Part shown: piece by piece, positions 36,101-46,972 of the stretch
How the letters are laid out: the number at the start of each line of letters is the position of its first letter
How positions within the stretch are numbered: the stretch's first letter is position 1
Source: Macrostomum hystrix
Taxonomy: Eukaryota > Platyhelminthes > Macrostomidae
Assembly: GCA_950097015.1 (NCBI GenBank)
Contig: CATNEN010000011.1
Location: forward strand, 4,740,501-4,804,500
Length of the DNA: 64,000 nt
Direction of reading: 5' to 3'
Program-made: the position numbers and the translations under genes
The notes under the pieces: generated by a model
Database searches by the model: none
Seen by the model: the letters and a program-made list of their open reading frames with translations, nothing else
Told to the model about the DNA's origin: nothing

Positions 36101-39100
36101 CCTCTTGGACTCACTAGTTCCGGGTGAATCGGAAGGGACCTACACAAAGACGGAGCGAGGGAGAGAAAAGAGAGAAATAAAGCACTATGATTAAGCCAAC
36201 TCTGAGGGCTTCGATAAGTTGTACAGAAGACGGGAGAGCCGCAATTTCCTCTATCGGGAGACTGGGTGCCGCCGGTGTCGCGAGGGTCGAATTTCTCATC
36301 GCGAGACTGCAGAATCTTAGGATTGGGCGAAATGAAAATCAAAATACGTGGCCATATTTTGGCGAGCGGCGAAGTGACGCCACAAAGAGGCTCTGAGTTG
36401 AGGGGATCTGTTTGGGGAGGACAAGGAGCCCCCTGGGGAAGGAGGATGAAGGGGGCGTGTTCGATGGAGAACAAAGCCCCCCTCTGTCTCTGTGAAAGGG
36501 GAGAATTATAGAACTTAAAACTTTGACTTTTATCCCCATAATAGGGATCTTTGTTAGATGAGCTAGCTCTTCCTTCTTTGTCTGAAGCAGACTTTGTATT
36601 CAGACACTTCCTTTATCTTCTCGTGGCGATATTAAATTAGAGTTATACGAGCGGGTTATCAAAACTTTCTTTTATTGTTATCTTTAAAGATTTTCTCTAA
36701 TTTTCCTGCCCTTGTCTCTATCAGAGCAGATCGAATTTCAAATGTTTCTGTTGGCTTATTTATTTTCATAAGCCAACGGCTGTAGTAAAGTTGGTTGGTA
36801 CAAACGAGTATAATGGCCATTACATACACGTATAATATATATGCAAGCGCGTTTTTAGGTGGCATCTGTTGCTTATTAACTAGACTTTCTCCCTCCATGG
36901 CTAAAGAGGGTCCTGCGTGCTCAAACCTCTCTCCCATCTCTCTAATCCCATACCAAAAAGCGCTGCTCACTTTTCACATCCCTTCCAAGCCTCTTTCAAT
37001 TTCTCTCCGAGCAGCCTGGGTTGCTGGCCCTCAGTTAATGCATAATTAATTAACCTGGAGACGCAGCCCCAGAGCGGATCCCAAGTCCTGCAGACAGGAC
37101 GACAAATATCCCAAATGGGTTTGCCCGATCTCCAGCTCCCTCTCGCACTGCTCCTGTGATCTCGAACTCACTCGGAAGTTCGTATTCCCATTGCCCGCTT
37201 GATGCAGTCAATCACTCAGCAAGTTTATCGGTGGAACTGGCTGAGAAAGTGAGCATTTGGGTCTCAGTTTGAGCCTTTCCTCGGCGCTCCATTCGATCCG
37301 CACCTTTTACTGTTCGCTTTCATTTCTTTCCTGAGTCGAAGGCTGTATGCGTTCCAGGCTCAACATGCAATCAAGGTGATTTGATTTGCCTACGGGCAGA
37401 TCTGTAACTTGAAAGAATAACTTTTCATTCCTTTTCAAAATGTTCAGTTCGCTGCACTCCTTTACTGCTTTGGCTAACACTATGCTAAAGACAAGGGTAT
37501 CTACAAACAGCACCTGGAAATATAAAGGCAACACTTTTGGCCAATTTAAACTCAGAGTAGATTGGATTTCTTAATTGTGATATCCAGGCAAGGAATGCAA
37601 CACTTTGTAATATAACATCGCTTCTGGAAGCTGTCCTAAAAAATCAATCAATCAAGTTGAGTAGAGCTCGTGTCAACGCAGCCACCTGCATGTCGAAGTC
37701 TCAGAACTTAAAAAAATCTCTGAAAAAAAATAGGTAGAAAAGACAAACTAACAGTGGCTGAAAAAGGCTGATACAGTTACAAAAAAATAAGTTAACGAGA
37801 ACGCCAACATCTGTGTCACCATCATTATCCCGTGCGTATCGATTCTTCTTTCAAAGTCGAGGTCGTGGAAACGGTAAAAAACGAAAAAGTTTAGCTTCAA
37901 AAAACGTGGAATGCATTGAATGAACCAATTCGAGGGCCGCTCTCGCTGGTCCTACACGTAGTCTCTTCACTGTGCGCTGGAGCGTCAATTTATCTCAATA
38001 GTTTGCGAGACAGCATTCAAGACAGACTAATTTGCAAATTATCATTCGGTCTAGCTTGGAGTCGATTGTGTTGTTCCTTTTTTATTTCTAGTTGCCTGGT
38101 GGTGACTGCACAATCTTTCCCAGGACACTCGCGAGAATTTAATATAGTGGGTTGTCATGCATTGCACATACACACCAGCTCGCGTTCTCATTAATAATTA
38201 ATTAGGTAGGTTGAGAGAAAACTAATTTACGCTTCATTAGGGCGCGTCTTGTTTAGGATTCAACAACAACGGTAACTCTCACGCCCACTGTCTTTTTAAT
38301 TTAATTTGGTTTGTTAACAAACTCTTCCGCACCTCAGCAGACAAAGGCTTTTTCACATATCGTTAAGAATTGATAAATATTTAATGTGTGAACACAATTG
38401 ACTGACGCTAAGCAATACGATATTGAAATATATCCATTGACTGAAGAACTGAAAAACAATCACAGAAACATTGATTAAAAAATATTGTAAAATGTTTTTT
38501 TCAACAAATTATACTTTCTCTGAAAACTAACATTCAGTCCAAATCCTAAACCCACCTGCCTGATTTGCATGGATAAAATCTTCTTCCTAGACTTCTCACA
38601 ATCCTGAAGCTCTTCTTGCTGACCTGTTTCGTCTATGAAGCTTCTAAATCAGATGATGTTGTACAGAATTTGTCAAGCACAATTGAGCGCTGATGACGAC
38701 ACTGCTGCTCAGGATGACTGTAGGCCCGGTAGGACAATCAGAAAATCAAAGCGACAAGGCCGCTTTCCAAATCCTCTGCCAACGAGAGACCTAGGCGGCA
38801 GACTCATCCCCCTAATTATTGTCGTCATTCCAATTTTTTGTAACGACTTTCCGGGGCCTCGCTTCCCGCTGCATCAATCGGGGCTTTTCAGAAGCTCTTT
38901 AATTCCGGCGGTCCGATTCTCTCTATGTGGCCATTGTGCCCTAATTTGCCCTGCCCAGTGCTATGCAGCATCGCGTGTCCATTGCCGAACCATCAGACGG
39001 TTCGATTCGAAATCTCGCAATATTCCCACTGGTTCCCCATTCCCCCCATTATTTTTAGTTGAATTTCTCTCTCCTCTTTCCTTTCTATTTGAATCTAAAT

Positions 39101-41500
39101 CGAATTGTGTGACGTCATCCTCCTGCAGCTCCTTGCCTCGCGTGGTCGAGATTTTTAAAAGCCTTTTCTCCCAAATCCCACGCCAATCCCGACTCGCCCC
39201 TCAGTTCCCTAGAAAACGCAATCTTCTTCCTTTGTTCCCCATCCGCAGTTTTTCATTCATTTTCCGCAGCAAGAAAAGGGAGCCGGGAGCAGCTGGTGCG
39301 ATTATCCCGCGCCGGTTCGAACTCCCCTCCTGCCTGTCCAGGCCTTTCAATTGTCTTCCCCTCACTGGGAGATGGGGAGTGCGTGGAGTGGAGATTTGTC
39401 CAGGCTAGCGGGCCTCTAAAAGCCTCGGGACGCACAGCAGATGGTGACTTGGGGGTTGCACGAGGCTGCAGGCAAACGAGACAGTTCTTCCCCTTTAACA
39501 TGGGAGAATTGTGGCGCATATATCGAGGAGGCCCGGCCCACTCCATAGTGAGTGAGTGGAAGGATTTCAAATCGGTCGATGCGACATGAAAGCGGGCAGG
39601 GAGAAGAGAGAACGGATGTAGCTCAGCTAAGTGAAACTCGCACCTCTTGTGCTCGGCCTTGTGTTTCACGGACCATTGACGCCGGCCATGGCCCAGCAGC
39701 TTCGGGTCGAATTGTTTTATGCAGACAATTTATTTACTTACTCTTACTTTATATATAGCGGCCTGTTCTTCCCGTCTCTCGGCAGCGTTTTTCTCCTTAT
39801 TTCATCGGATTAATCGATTTTTTTGGTCCACTTGGTCGCTCTATATCATTGTATGGTATGGTCGGTGAATGTACAGGAAAGAAAATCTGTGTGAAATCAA
39901 GTTTCAAATCGGATAGGAAATTTGTTTGATAGCTTATAATGGTAACTTTATAAAATTGACAGAGTCTGCAGCAGTTCAACGAGCAGCAGCCGATTGGCCT
40001 TAGCAACGGTTGCCTTGCAACCGCAGCTGATATTGTCGACAACGGAGACAGTCGGGAGGCGGTCGAGCTGATGTCGGCGCCGTTGAATTTGTCGCGACCC
40101 CGGCTCGCTAGTGCGGACACTCCGCCGCCACTCATCAGGACTCGCAGAGACTCGCCAAACTATGCTCAGGTGCGCATTTGATTCATGCTCAAATTATTAG
40201 TGTTACTGGCCTTTGAAGCTCAGGTGCGCGAGCCAGAAATTTTTTAGCGGCTCCTAATTTTTGCTCGGCTTTTCAGTCAAACAACCAATTCTATTTCGAA
40301 TTATAAACAAGAACAGAGAAATTGCTTGACTTGTTGGTCAGGTGATCAACTCAGCGGATATTTTTAGTGTTTTTTTTTAGCTGCAAAAGAAATGTTTTAC
40401 TGCGTGGGCCAGGAGCAATGATTGCCGGATGAATCAATCTTTTCTTGTGTTGAGCATCGATGCTATATTTAAATATTGAAGTCCTTCGATCAGTAAAAAT
40501 AATTCTACGGGAGTTTAGAGCCAATGCGAAGTCCCGGAGGCACAGAGGTTCTATGGCCAAAACTGTCGTTTCAGATCAGTGAATAAAATTTCGATCCAAT
40601 TTTGTATGTTGTCAAAGGCTTCAAGGCCATAGACAGTTCGAAATGCAACTTTGGCCATAGAAGCCCAGTAAATCCATCTTAATGCTATTGTAATTTATTG
40701 TGAACCTTGTTTATAATTCGATTATGCTTCTGAAAACACCTTAACGCCGGTGAGTGAATTAAATCTAACGCGTGACACGAACAGCACTTGGCAACAACAT
40801 ACTCGTAAAGGGATCGAAGTCTTTAATATTAAAGCTTTTTAATGTTTAGTTAGGCAAGAAACTGCTGCAGGATGTTTTCACAAAAAATCCCGCATGGAAA
40901 ATGTTTCCATGTAGGCTCTTTGTCCTTCCATGCCCGGCCTCTGTCATCTTCCTATTTGGCCTGGGATCTCTCTCTGAAAAGCCAATTATCGATTGCGTCA
41001 TCTGTTTACTTTTTGAGCCGCTCATCTGGCCGGGTCTCCCAGCAGCATGGCAACCAGGCGGGCCTGTGTTGGGGGCTTGTCGAATGAAGGGAAAGAAAGC
41101 CTGTGTTCTAATGCATACAAATGAAATTTATCAATGGTGTGTCTGGCATGTGGATTCGAATGTGAATTTATCCCCCCCGACCAGAAACCAGCGGACCTGA
41201 CTGTCATGTCCCTCCTTTTGTCTATAAAATTGTCTGCTTCTACGTCCGCACGATAAAACATTATTATGGACAGTGCGGTCGGGGATTTTTCCTCCCTCCC
41301 GCGCACTGTGCGATCCTCAGACCAGCCAAACAGATCCCAGAACCCAGTTACGCAATAGGCTCTCTGTAGGATGCGCAGCGCAGAGATGCACAAGCCTCCC
41401 ATCTTGCCATTCTCTCTTGTTGCCAGGATCTGATTGTTTCCAATGCCTCAGCTAAGAATAACACGGTGTCGATATCGCTGAGCAGCAATGGCGCAATGGG

Positions 41501-41535
<35 letters not shown>

Positions 41536-42149
41536 TGGCCAGTCTGATGGCTCAGCAGCTGCAGCATGACCATCAGCAGGCATTTGCCAGGCTTGGGTGA
41601 GTGCGCCTCGCGGTGCCCAGTTAATATAGGGATTCTCTATAACATTCAATTTAGTTAATTTTTTGTTTTATTTAAAATTAATTCTCGCATCAAACTAACT
41701 TTTAAGACTTCCGATCACTGCTGGACAGCATCAGCAGCAGCAGCAACAGCAGCAACAGCATCAGCAGTTGCTCATTGCGGCAGCTGCAGCTCACGGATTA
41801 TCAATGAATCCAGCGAGCTTGGCCCTGTACCACTCGCAGCCATCTGTGCAGGTAGGTCAGTGGGTCAGTGGGTCAGTGGGTCAGTGGGTCAGTGGGTCAG
41901 TGGGTCAGTGGGTCAGTTATTGACTGAGTTGTATTTCTTATAATGCATATCAAGCACTTTATTAAACATTCACAGCTGATTCAGCAGCAGCAGCAGCAGC
42001 TGCATTCGCTGCTCAGCCAGCATCGGCAGCAGTCGCCGCCGGTCACCGCCTCCGCCATCCTCGCGGACGCCAGCCCGTCCCAAATCCCCACTTCGCCGAG
42101 TTTGTCTCCACCGTCGCCACCGCCACGGGCAGTCTCCCAGTCTAAGATC

Positions 42150-42189
<40 letters not shown>

Positions 42190-43068
42190 CCTCCTCATCA
42201 AATCAGACACCTCGGAAGTCCGCCGCAGCCGAGAAGCAGCAGCCAAGCCCAGCAGGTCGCGGCAGCCATCACGTCAAGCGCCCGATGAACGCCTTCATGG
42301 TGTGGGCGCGCGAGGAGCGTCGCAAGATTCTCAAGGCCTGTCCGGACATGCACAATTCCAGCATCTCCAAGATTCTCGGCACCAAGTGGAAGGCGATGAG
42401 CACGGAGGAGAAGCAGCCGTTCTATGAGGAGCAGTCGCGCCTATCGAAGGTGCACATGGAGCAGCACCCGGACTACAGGTACCGGCCCAGGCCTAAGCGC
42501 ACCTGCATGTTGGACGGCAGGAAGCTGCGCGTTTCCGAATACAAAGACCTGGTGAAGGGACGCGGCAAAGTCAACGCCGGGGTATCGTCCGCAGACGTCG
42601 CTTCCGTGGGGGCCGGGGCAGCCGATGCCACCATGGCCGCTGTGGGCCTGAAGCTGCAACAGCATCAGCAGCGTCAGCTTTGGCTGTCATTGGCGCCTGG
42701 CTCCGAGTCTGTCAGCTCGCCAATTGATGCCGCAACTGCGGCGGATGCGGGGGGAATGTCAGCCGGAACCGGTGAGTGCGGCCTGGTGGACAAGCTCGAT
42801 GGGTTTAGGGAGAAGGTAAGGTCGATAGGAAGGGAGAAGATAGAGAGAATTAGTTGAGAAGCTATTGAGGATTAACAGATCCTACTTATGAATTGAGCAG
42901 ATCTAATTTCTCCAAAATGCCGCAGGTCGAGATACTCGCCACGCGGACGCTGACGACCTCGATGTGGAAGTTGAAGTGGAGGATTCGGAGATGGACTCAG
43001 AGACCTGCGGAGGCGCCATGCTCATCGATGCCGATGATGATGCCGATAACAGCAGCGGAGATTACTGA
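33184..43068 (+). CDS. SoxD: SoxD-group HMG-box transcription factor (SOX5/6/13-like)
   Basis: A nuclear HMG-box DNA-binding factor; SoxD proteins bend DNA and act through partners in differentiation. Exons: 33184-33552, 39963-40169, 41427-41596, 41707-41851, 41976-42771, 42926-43068. All are GT-AG and phases close to 610 codons. The HMG box starts near residue 397 ([20 protein letters not shown]) and runs through [17 protein letters not shown] to RPRPKRTC, followed by [12 protein letters not shown], diagnostic of SoxD. PLNLS at residue 163 matches the conserved SOX5/6 motif. A short Leu-rich helix ends exon 1 ([15 protein letters not shown]), like a reduced coiled coil. An acidic tail ([13 protein letters not shown]) also fits SOX6. 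Glutamine runs encoded by pure CAG occur in exons 3 and 5. The start could be 33184 or the second Met at 33205 (MSSKRK, like vertebrate MSSK). Intron 1 is 6.4 kb, so an extra exon could be missed. Confidence 0.95.
33553..39962. other. SoxD intron 1 (6.4 kb)
   Basis: No SoxD exon is required here, since exon 1 and exon 2 join in phase 0. Contents of note are a stop-poor segment at 35188-35615 that looks weakly coding in two frames, and GC-richer stretches at 36180-36480 and 38640-39700. The latter includes a 257-codon frame whose composition (Arg/Pro/Phe/Ser) is not protein-like. Confidence 0.6.
41492..41536 (+). repeat. CAG microsatellite in SoxD exon 3
   Basis: A nearly pure CAG run of about 12 triplets encodes polyglutamine in frame (GQQQ...QQV). 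Confidence 0.9.
41852..41917. repeat. 8-bp tandem repeat at SoxD intron 4 donor
   Basis: About eight units of GTCAGTGG begin 3-4 bases after the exon 4 donor (GTAGGTCAGTGG). The small intron of 124 bases is half repeat. Confidence 0.9.
42152..42189 (+). repeat. CAG microsatellite in SoxD exon 5
   Basis: A pure CAG run of about 12 triplets encodes polyglutamine upstream of the HMG box. Confidence 0.9.
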
Positions 43069-43499
43069 ATAATCACACAGTCTGTATATTTGGCGCGTTG
43101 TTGACGGTCTCAAAATAGCCAACAAGCAAACCCGCCTGAAAAACATTCAAGCAGAAAATCTATCTATGCACACTGGAGCATTTCTTAGTTGAAAAAATTG
43201 TACAATTTCCTAATTCTGTTCTGTTTTTTCCTTTGTCAATTGTTTGCTTGGTTGTTTTAGTAGTAGATTTTTTATACCGAATTCATTGGTAATTGAGCTA
43301 TTCTGATTGTTTGTCACTTTCAAAAGCTGTTTTGTCTCTGTAATTTTGTTCCTATGTTAGTTATCCCATTTTCTGTCTGTTATCACTTTAAAAATTGTGT
43401 TGATATAAGCTTGTTCGTGTTTAGTGTTAAGCGGTTAATTAACTTATTATCTTTTTTTTAATCTGCTTATTGAAGAATTGAGTGTATTCGTTTGAAACT
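43069..43499. other. SoxD 3' flank
   Basis: T-rich sequence typical of a 3' UTR; no canonical AATAAA was seen before the 28-bp array. Confidence 0.45.
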
Positions 43500-44158
43500 G
43501 TGTCAGATGTAGCAACCTACTTTGCTTGTCTAACCTGTTAGACGTGTACAAGACTGTCTAACCTGTTAGATATGTACAAAATTGTCTAACCTGTTAGATA
43601 TGTACAAGACTGTCTAACCTGTTAGATATGTACAAGACTGTCTAACCTGTTAGATATGTACAAAATTGTCTAACCTGTTAGATATGTACAAGACTGTCTA
43701 ACCTGTTAGATATGTACAAGACTGTCTAACCTGTTAGATATGTACAAGACTGTCTAACCTGTTAGATATGTACAAGACTGTCTAACCTGTTAGATATGTA
43801 CAAGACTGTCTAACCTGTTAGATATGTACAAGACTGTCTAACCTGTTAGATATGTACAAGACTGTCTAACCTGTTAGATATGTACAAGACTGTCTAACCT
43901 GTTAGATATGTACAAGACTGTCTAACCTGTTAGATATGTACAAGACTGTCTAACCTGTTAGATATGTACAAGACTGTCTAACCTGTTAGATATGTACAAG
44001 ACTGTCTAACCTGTTAGATATGTACAAGACTGTCTAACCTGTTAGATATGTACAAGACTGTCTAACCTGTTAGATATGTACAAAATTGTCTAACCTGTTA
44101 GATATGTACAAAATTATCTAACCTGTTAGATATGTACAAGACTGTCTAACCTGTTATA
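43500..44158. repeat. 28-bp minisatellite
   Basis: About 23 highly uniform units combining TCTAACCTGTTAGATATG with TACAAGACTG (variant TACAAAATTG). TCTAAC and GTTAGA in each unit are mutually complementary, so every unit has an inverted repeat around CC/CT. The first units are diverged, the middle nearly identical. Confidence 0.96.
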
Positions 44159-45349
44159 GACAATTATTAGACCATCTGATTGTCTCACTGGTCTTAAAAT
44201 TCCAAAATCATGCCATAGAGGCAAAATTAGATGCAGGATTTCGTGGGCCGAGCGGGCTAAGCGCGGAATGGTTGCGAGGTTGGGTCTCAGGTGTCTGCAA
44301 CAATTTCCAATCCAATCCACTAAACTGAAGCATTGATTTTTCATAATCAATTATTTAAAAGTCCGCCGCCCACTCGCTGATTCAGCTAGCCTTCAAAGAC
44401 GAGAGCCAAAATGAACAGGAAATGTCGAATAAAACTGGCCCAATCCCGCATTTGAGTTTGAGACAGAAAGAATGTAATCATATAAATATTTATTGTACCG
44501 CTACAAATGTTATCCATCAATTTTTCTACGTTTTTTAAACATTCAATATTGAATGCTTCTTTCGGGTAAATATGCAGTTCAATGGACAAATTTGTGCATA
44601 GAGAATCGAGGTGGGCCTATTTTTTTAGGAAAATCATGTTACTATCTCTGCCATATCAATACTGTATTATTTACCTGTTATTCGTGAATTTGATGAATGT
44701 TGTAATAATATAGCGGTTGCATCGTGAACAATTTAGTGACAATGATATGTATATACACTCCTATACTTGCGATAGCAAATTCCTTTTTACCCATCTTTAT
44801 GATTTGTTTTAGCAATCAGAACAGAGCCTCGATAATGATGATTTCATTGTTGCACAACCTTGTTGATTTTTGTCTATATCTAACCCGTATTTTGCTTGTG
44901 CTTTTGTTTTTATACTGTTGTAGCTCGTATTGTAAAATAGAATGCAAAAAGCACAGCAGAGCTAAAGTCCTGCTTTTTGCTTCAAGAAATCGCAGCATGT
45001 TGTTTTTTAAGACACAGAAAAATAATTCTTCGTCTTTAATTTTTTCATTATTTAATCTTATTTTGTTACTGACCAAGCCTGACACCAGTAGGTTGAGAAG
45101 CGTATGAAATGCCTGCAAGAACATTTCCAGTTTACATGTTATGCACGCAAGTTGACAATCTCAATTCTCTCTGTCTCACTCTCCGTTCGAAATGTTCATA
45201 CCCGAGTCTACAGTCAAGTCGAATGTATGCCTTAGATGTACAGGTGTAGCTCCATGGCAACTAGAAATAGAAAGAGCGGATAATCAAACGCAGATAAGAA
45301 ACTCGTGAGGAAGGCAGGGCCAAAACTGGAACAGAGAATTTCGAACCGC
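44159..45349. other. Unassigned intergenic sequence with tRNA-Leu-like fragment
   Basis: Near 44248-44290 the motif GGGCCGAGCGGGCTAAGCGC resembles the D-arm half of a class II (Leu/Ser) tRNA. No matching T-arm or acceptor follows at the right spacing, so it is at most a tRNA relic or SINE head. The remainder is AT-rich, with frames of no recognisable family. Confidence 0.4.
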
Positions 45350-46337
45350 ATGGCTAAAGCGATGTCTGAAGCTGCTGTTGTCGACAACCACAGTACTGCA
45401 GTTCAAACAAATAGAGAACTGGATGGCGAGCAACATCATCCTGACGACATCGAAGATCGGCCAGCGTGGCACAGCTGGCTAAAGTGCGCCAACTGCGCCG
45501 AATTTCCAAGGCAGGCCGTCTTTGAAACCAGCTGCTGCTCGAAGCTCCTATGCGGAGCCTGCGTCAGAAACAAGGACCGCTCGACAGCCCCGCGAAGGTG
45601 ATGCTGGTATATTGATTTGCATCCTGGACATTGTGACTCGCTTGAGTAACACATCAGTGCCTGTGGTTTTGAGTGGTCTAAATTTGTCTCCATCAGTCTA
45701 GAGAAGACCTTGTTGAATAGGTGAAGACCTTGTTGACAGGTGAAGACCTTGTTGACAGGTGAAGACCTTGTTGAATAGGTGAAGACCTTGTTGAATAGGT
45801 GAAGACCTTGTTGACAGGTGAAGACCTTGTTAAACAGGTAAGACCTATTCAATCTTCACCTCAGCAGTTGCTGGTCCATTTTACCGCTGGGTGAACTGAA
45901 GCACTAGGAAACGAAATGTCTTGCTAAAGAACACAAATAGTCTCCCTTAGGCTGAGAATCGAACTCCGGACCTCTAGAGCTCTAACCACTGGAGTACAAG
46001 TTTTCCGCAGCTTGTCTATTAAATATTCCATGTGTAACGGCGCACCCGCAGGTGTCCAGTGAAGTTCTGTGCCTCACCAGTGTTCTGGTTCCATCGCAGC
46101 CGCATTCTCGAAGGAATGCTCGGCGAAGTGGCATTCCAGTGTCCGCACTGCCAGGCCGAGTGTCCCAGGAGGCAGCGCGCTGAGCACTTGCACAGCTGCG
46201 AACAGCGCCAGGTGGAGTGCAGGCTGTGCAAGACGAGCAAGCTAGTGCACCGATGCCAGCTGGGACAGTTTCTGGACCATCTCAAGTCTGAGCACAACCC
46301 AAGTTTGGTGAACAACTTGACCAAGTTCTATTGCTGA
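45350..46337 (+). CDS. Small RING-like / TRAF-type zinc-finger protein
   Basis: Exons 45350-45597 (donor GTGATG, phase 2) and 46052-46337 (acceptor CCCGCAG) give 177 residues. The N-terminal half has a RING-like set: CANC, then CCSKLLCGAC, then CPVKFC across the junction. After this come CPHCQAEC, a C-x-H pair (EHLHSC) and CRLCKTSKLVHRC, which fit a TRAF-type zinc finger. This order (RING then TRAF-type fingers) is found in ubiquitin ligases such as RNF41 or RNF151, so E3 ligase activity is likely but unproven; the RING is short and divergent. A GTG-initiated frame extends upstream, but the ATG at 45350 is the natural start. The intron carries a minisatellite and a SINE. AATAAA occurs at 46598-46603. 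The gene is convergent with kanadaptin. Confidence 0.8.
45700..45842. repeat. 19/20-bp minisatellite in RING gene intron
   Basis: Seven to eight units of GTGAAGACCTTGTTGACAG or GTGAAGACCTTGTTGAATAG. Confidence 0.93.
45862..46005 (-). mobile_element. tRNA-derived SINE (copy 5) in RING gene intron
   Basis: On the minus strand: CTCCAGTGGTTAGAGCTC (A-box region), GGAGTTCGATTCTCAGCC (B box), AGCAAGAC, then GTGCTTCAGTTCACCCAGC, in the same order as copy 4. The body beyond the CAGCAAC stretch is truncated. Confidence 0.8.
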
Positions 46338-46972
46338 TGCACTGATGCGCCCCGATGAGGCGCGCTGCGATAGAAGGAACCGGATTCCGACCTACGTTAT
46401 TCAGGTGTCACTGTTGCAGCCTCCTACTCGCTCTCCTCAATTAAATGTCCCTCATCTACCTGGTCTCATTCTGTCTACTCTCTAAGTCTAATTTATCTAA
46501 CCTCATTATCTCTACTCTACGAGTATGATCTATTTAACATCTACTCTCTCATATATCTAATCTCGCGAACTCAATTATCTGAACTTATCGTTTTGATAAT
46601 AAAATATATGTTATTTCGCCTTCTATTTAGATAACAAATAGATTTTTAATAAACTTGAACCTGCGAAAAGTAAACTAAATATATGACGAGAAAATAGATC
46701 TAATTAGCAAATGGATTGAATCTTCAAATGAGAACTTGATTATAAACAGACAATAAGCTTTTTATATTTTCAATAGATTACACAGCTTACATAAGCGCCA
46801 AAAAGCAATCACAAGGACGACATGAAAATATTATAAAAAACCAACGAAACCCGGAAAAGATAAACCCTAAAAATGAAGACAAGAATAAGAAGTGTTATAT
46901 TTTACACAACTTCAGAAATGTACGATTAATTAATAATTATAAATATGAAAATGCGACTATTCACAATGTCAG
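46338..46972. other. Shared 3' intergenic region of RING gene and kanadaptin
   Basis: AT-rich. Plus-strand AATAAA sites at 46598 and about 46650 can end the RING transcript. Loose TCTAATCTC-type sequence at 46430-46580 may be a decayed pyrimidine-rich repeat. Confidence 0.45.

Noticed and set aside
38635-39408. 257-codon frame in SoxD intron 1
   Set aside because: Composition (Arg, Pro, Phe, Ser runs) is unlike a protein, no family is recognised, and it sits in a GC-richer intron stretch where stops are rarer.
44248-44300. tRNA-Leu gene
   Set aside because: Only the D-arm half is recognisable; no proper T-arm or closing acceptor stem follows.
45305-45349. Upstream extension of the RING gene from a GTG codon
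   Set aside because: No ATG in the extension; the ATG at 45350 is the natural start for a eukaryotic gene.
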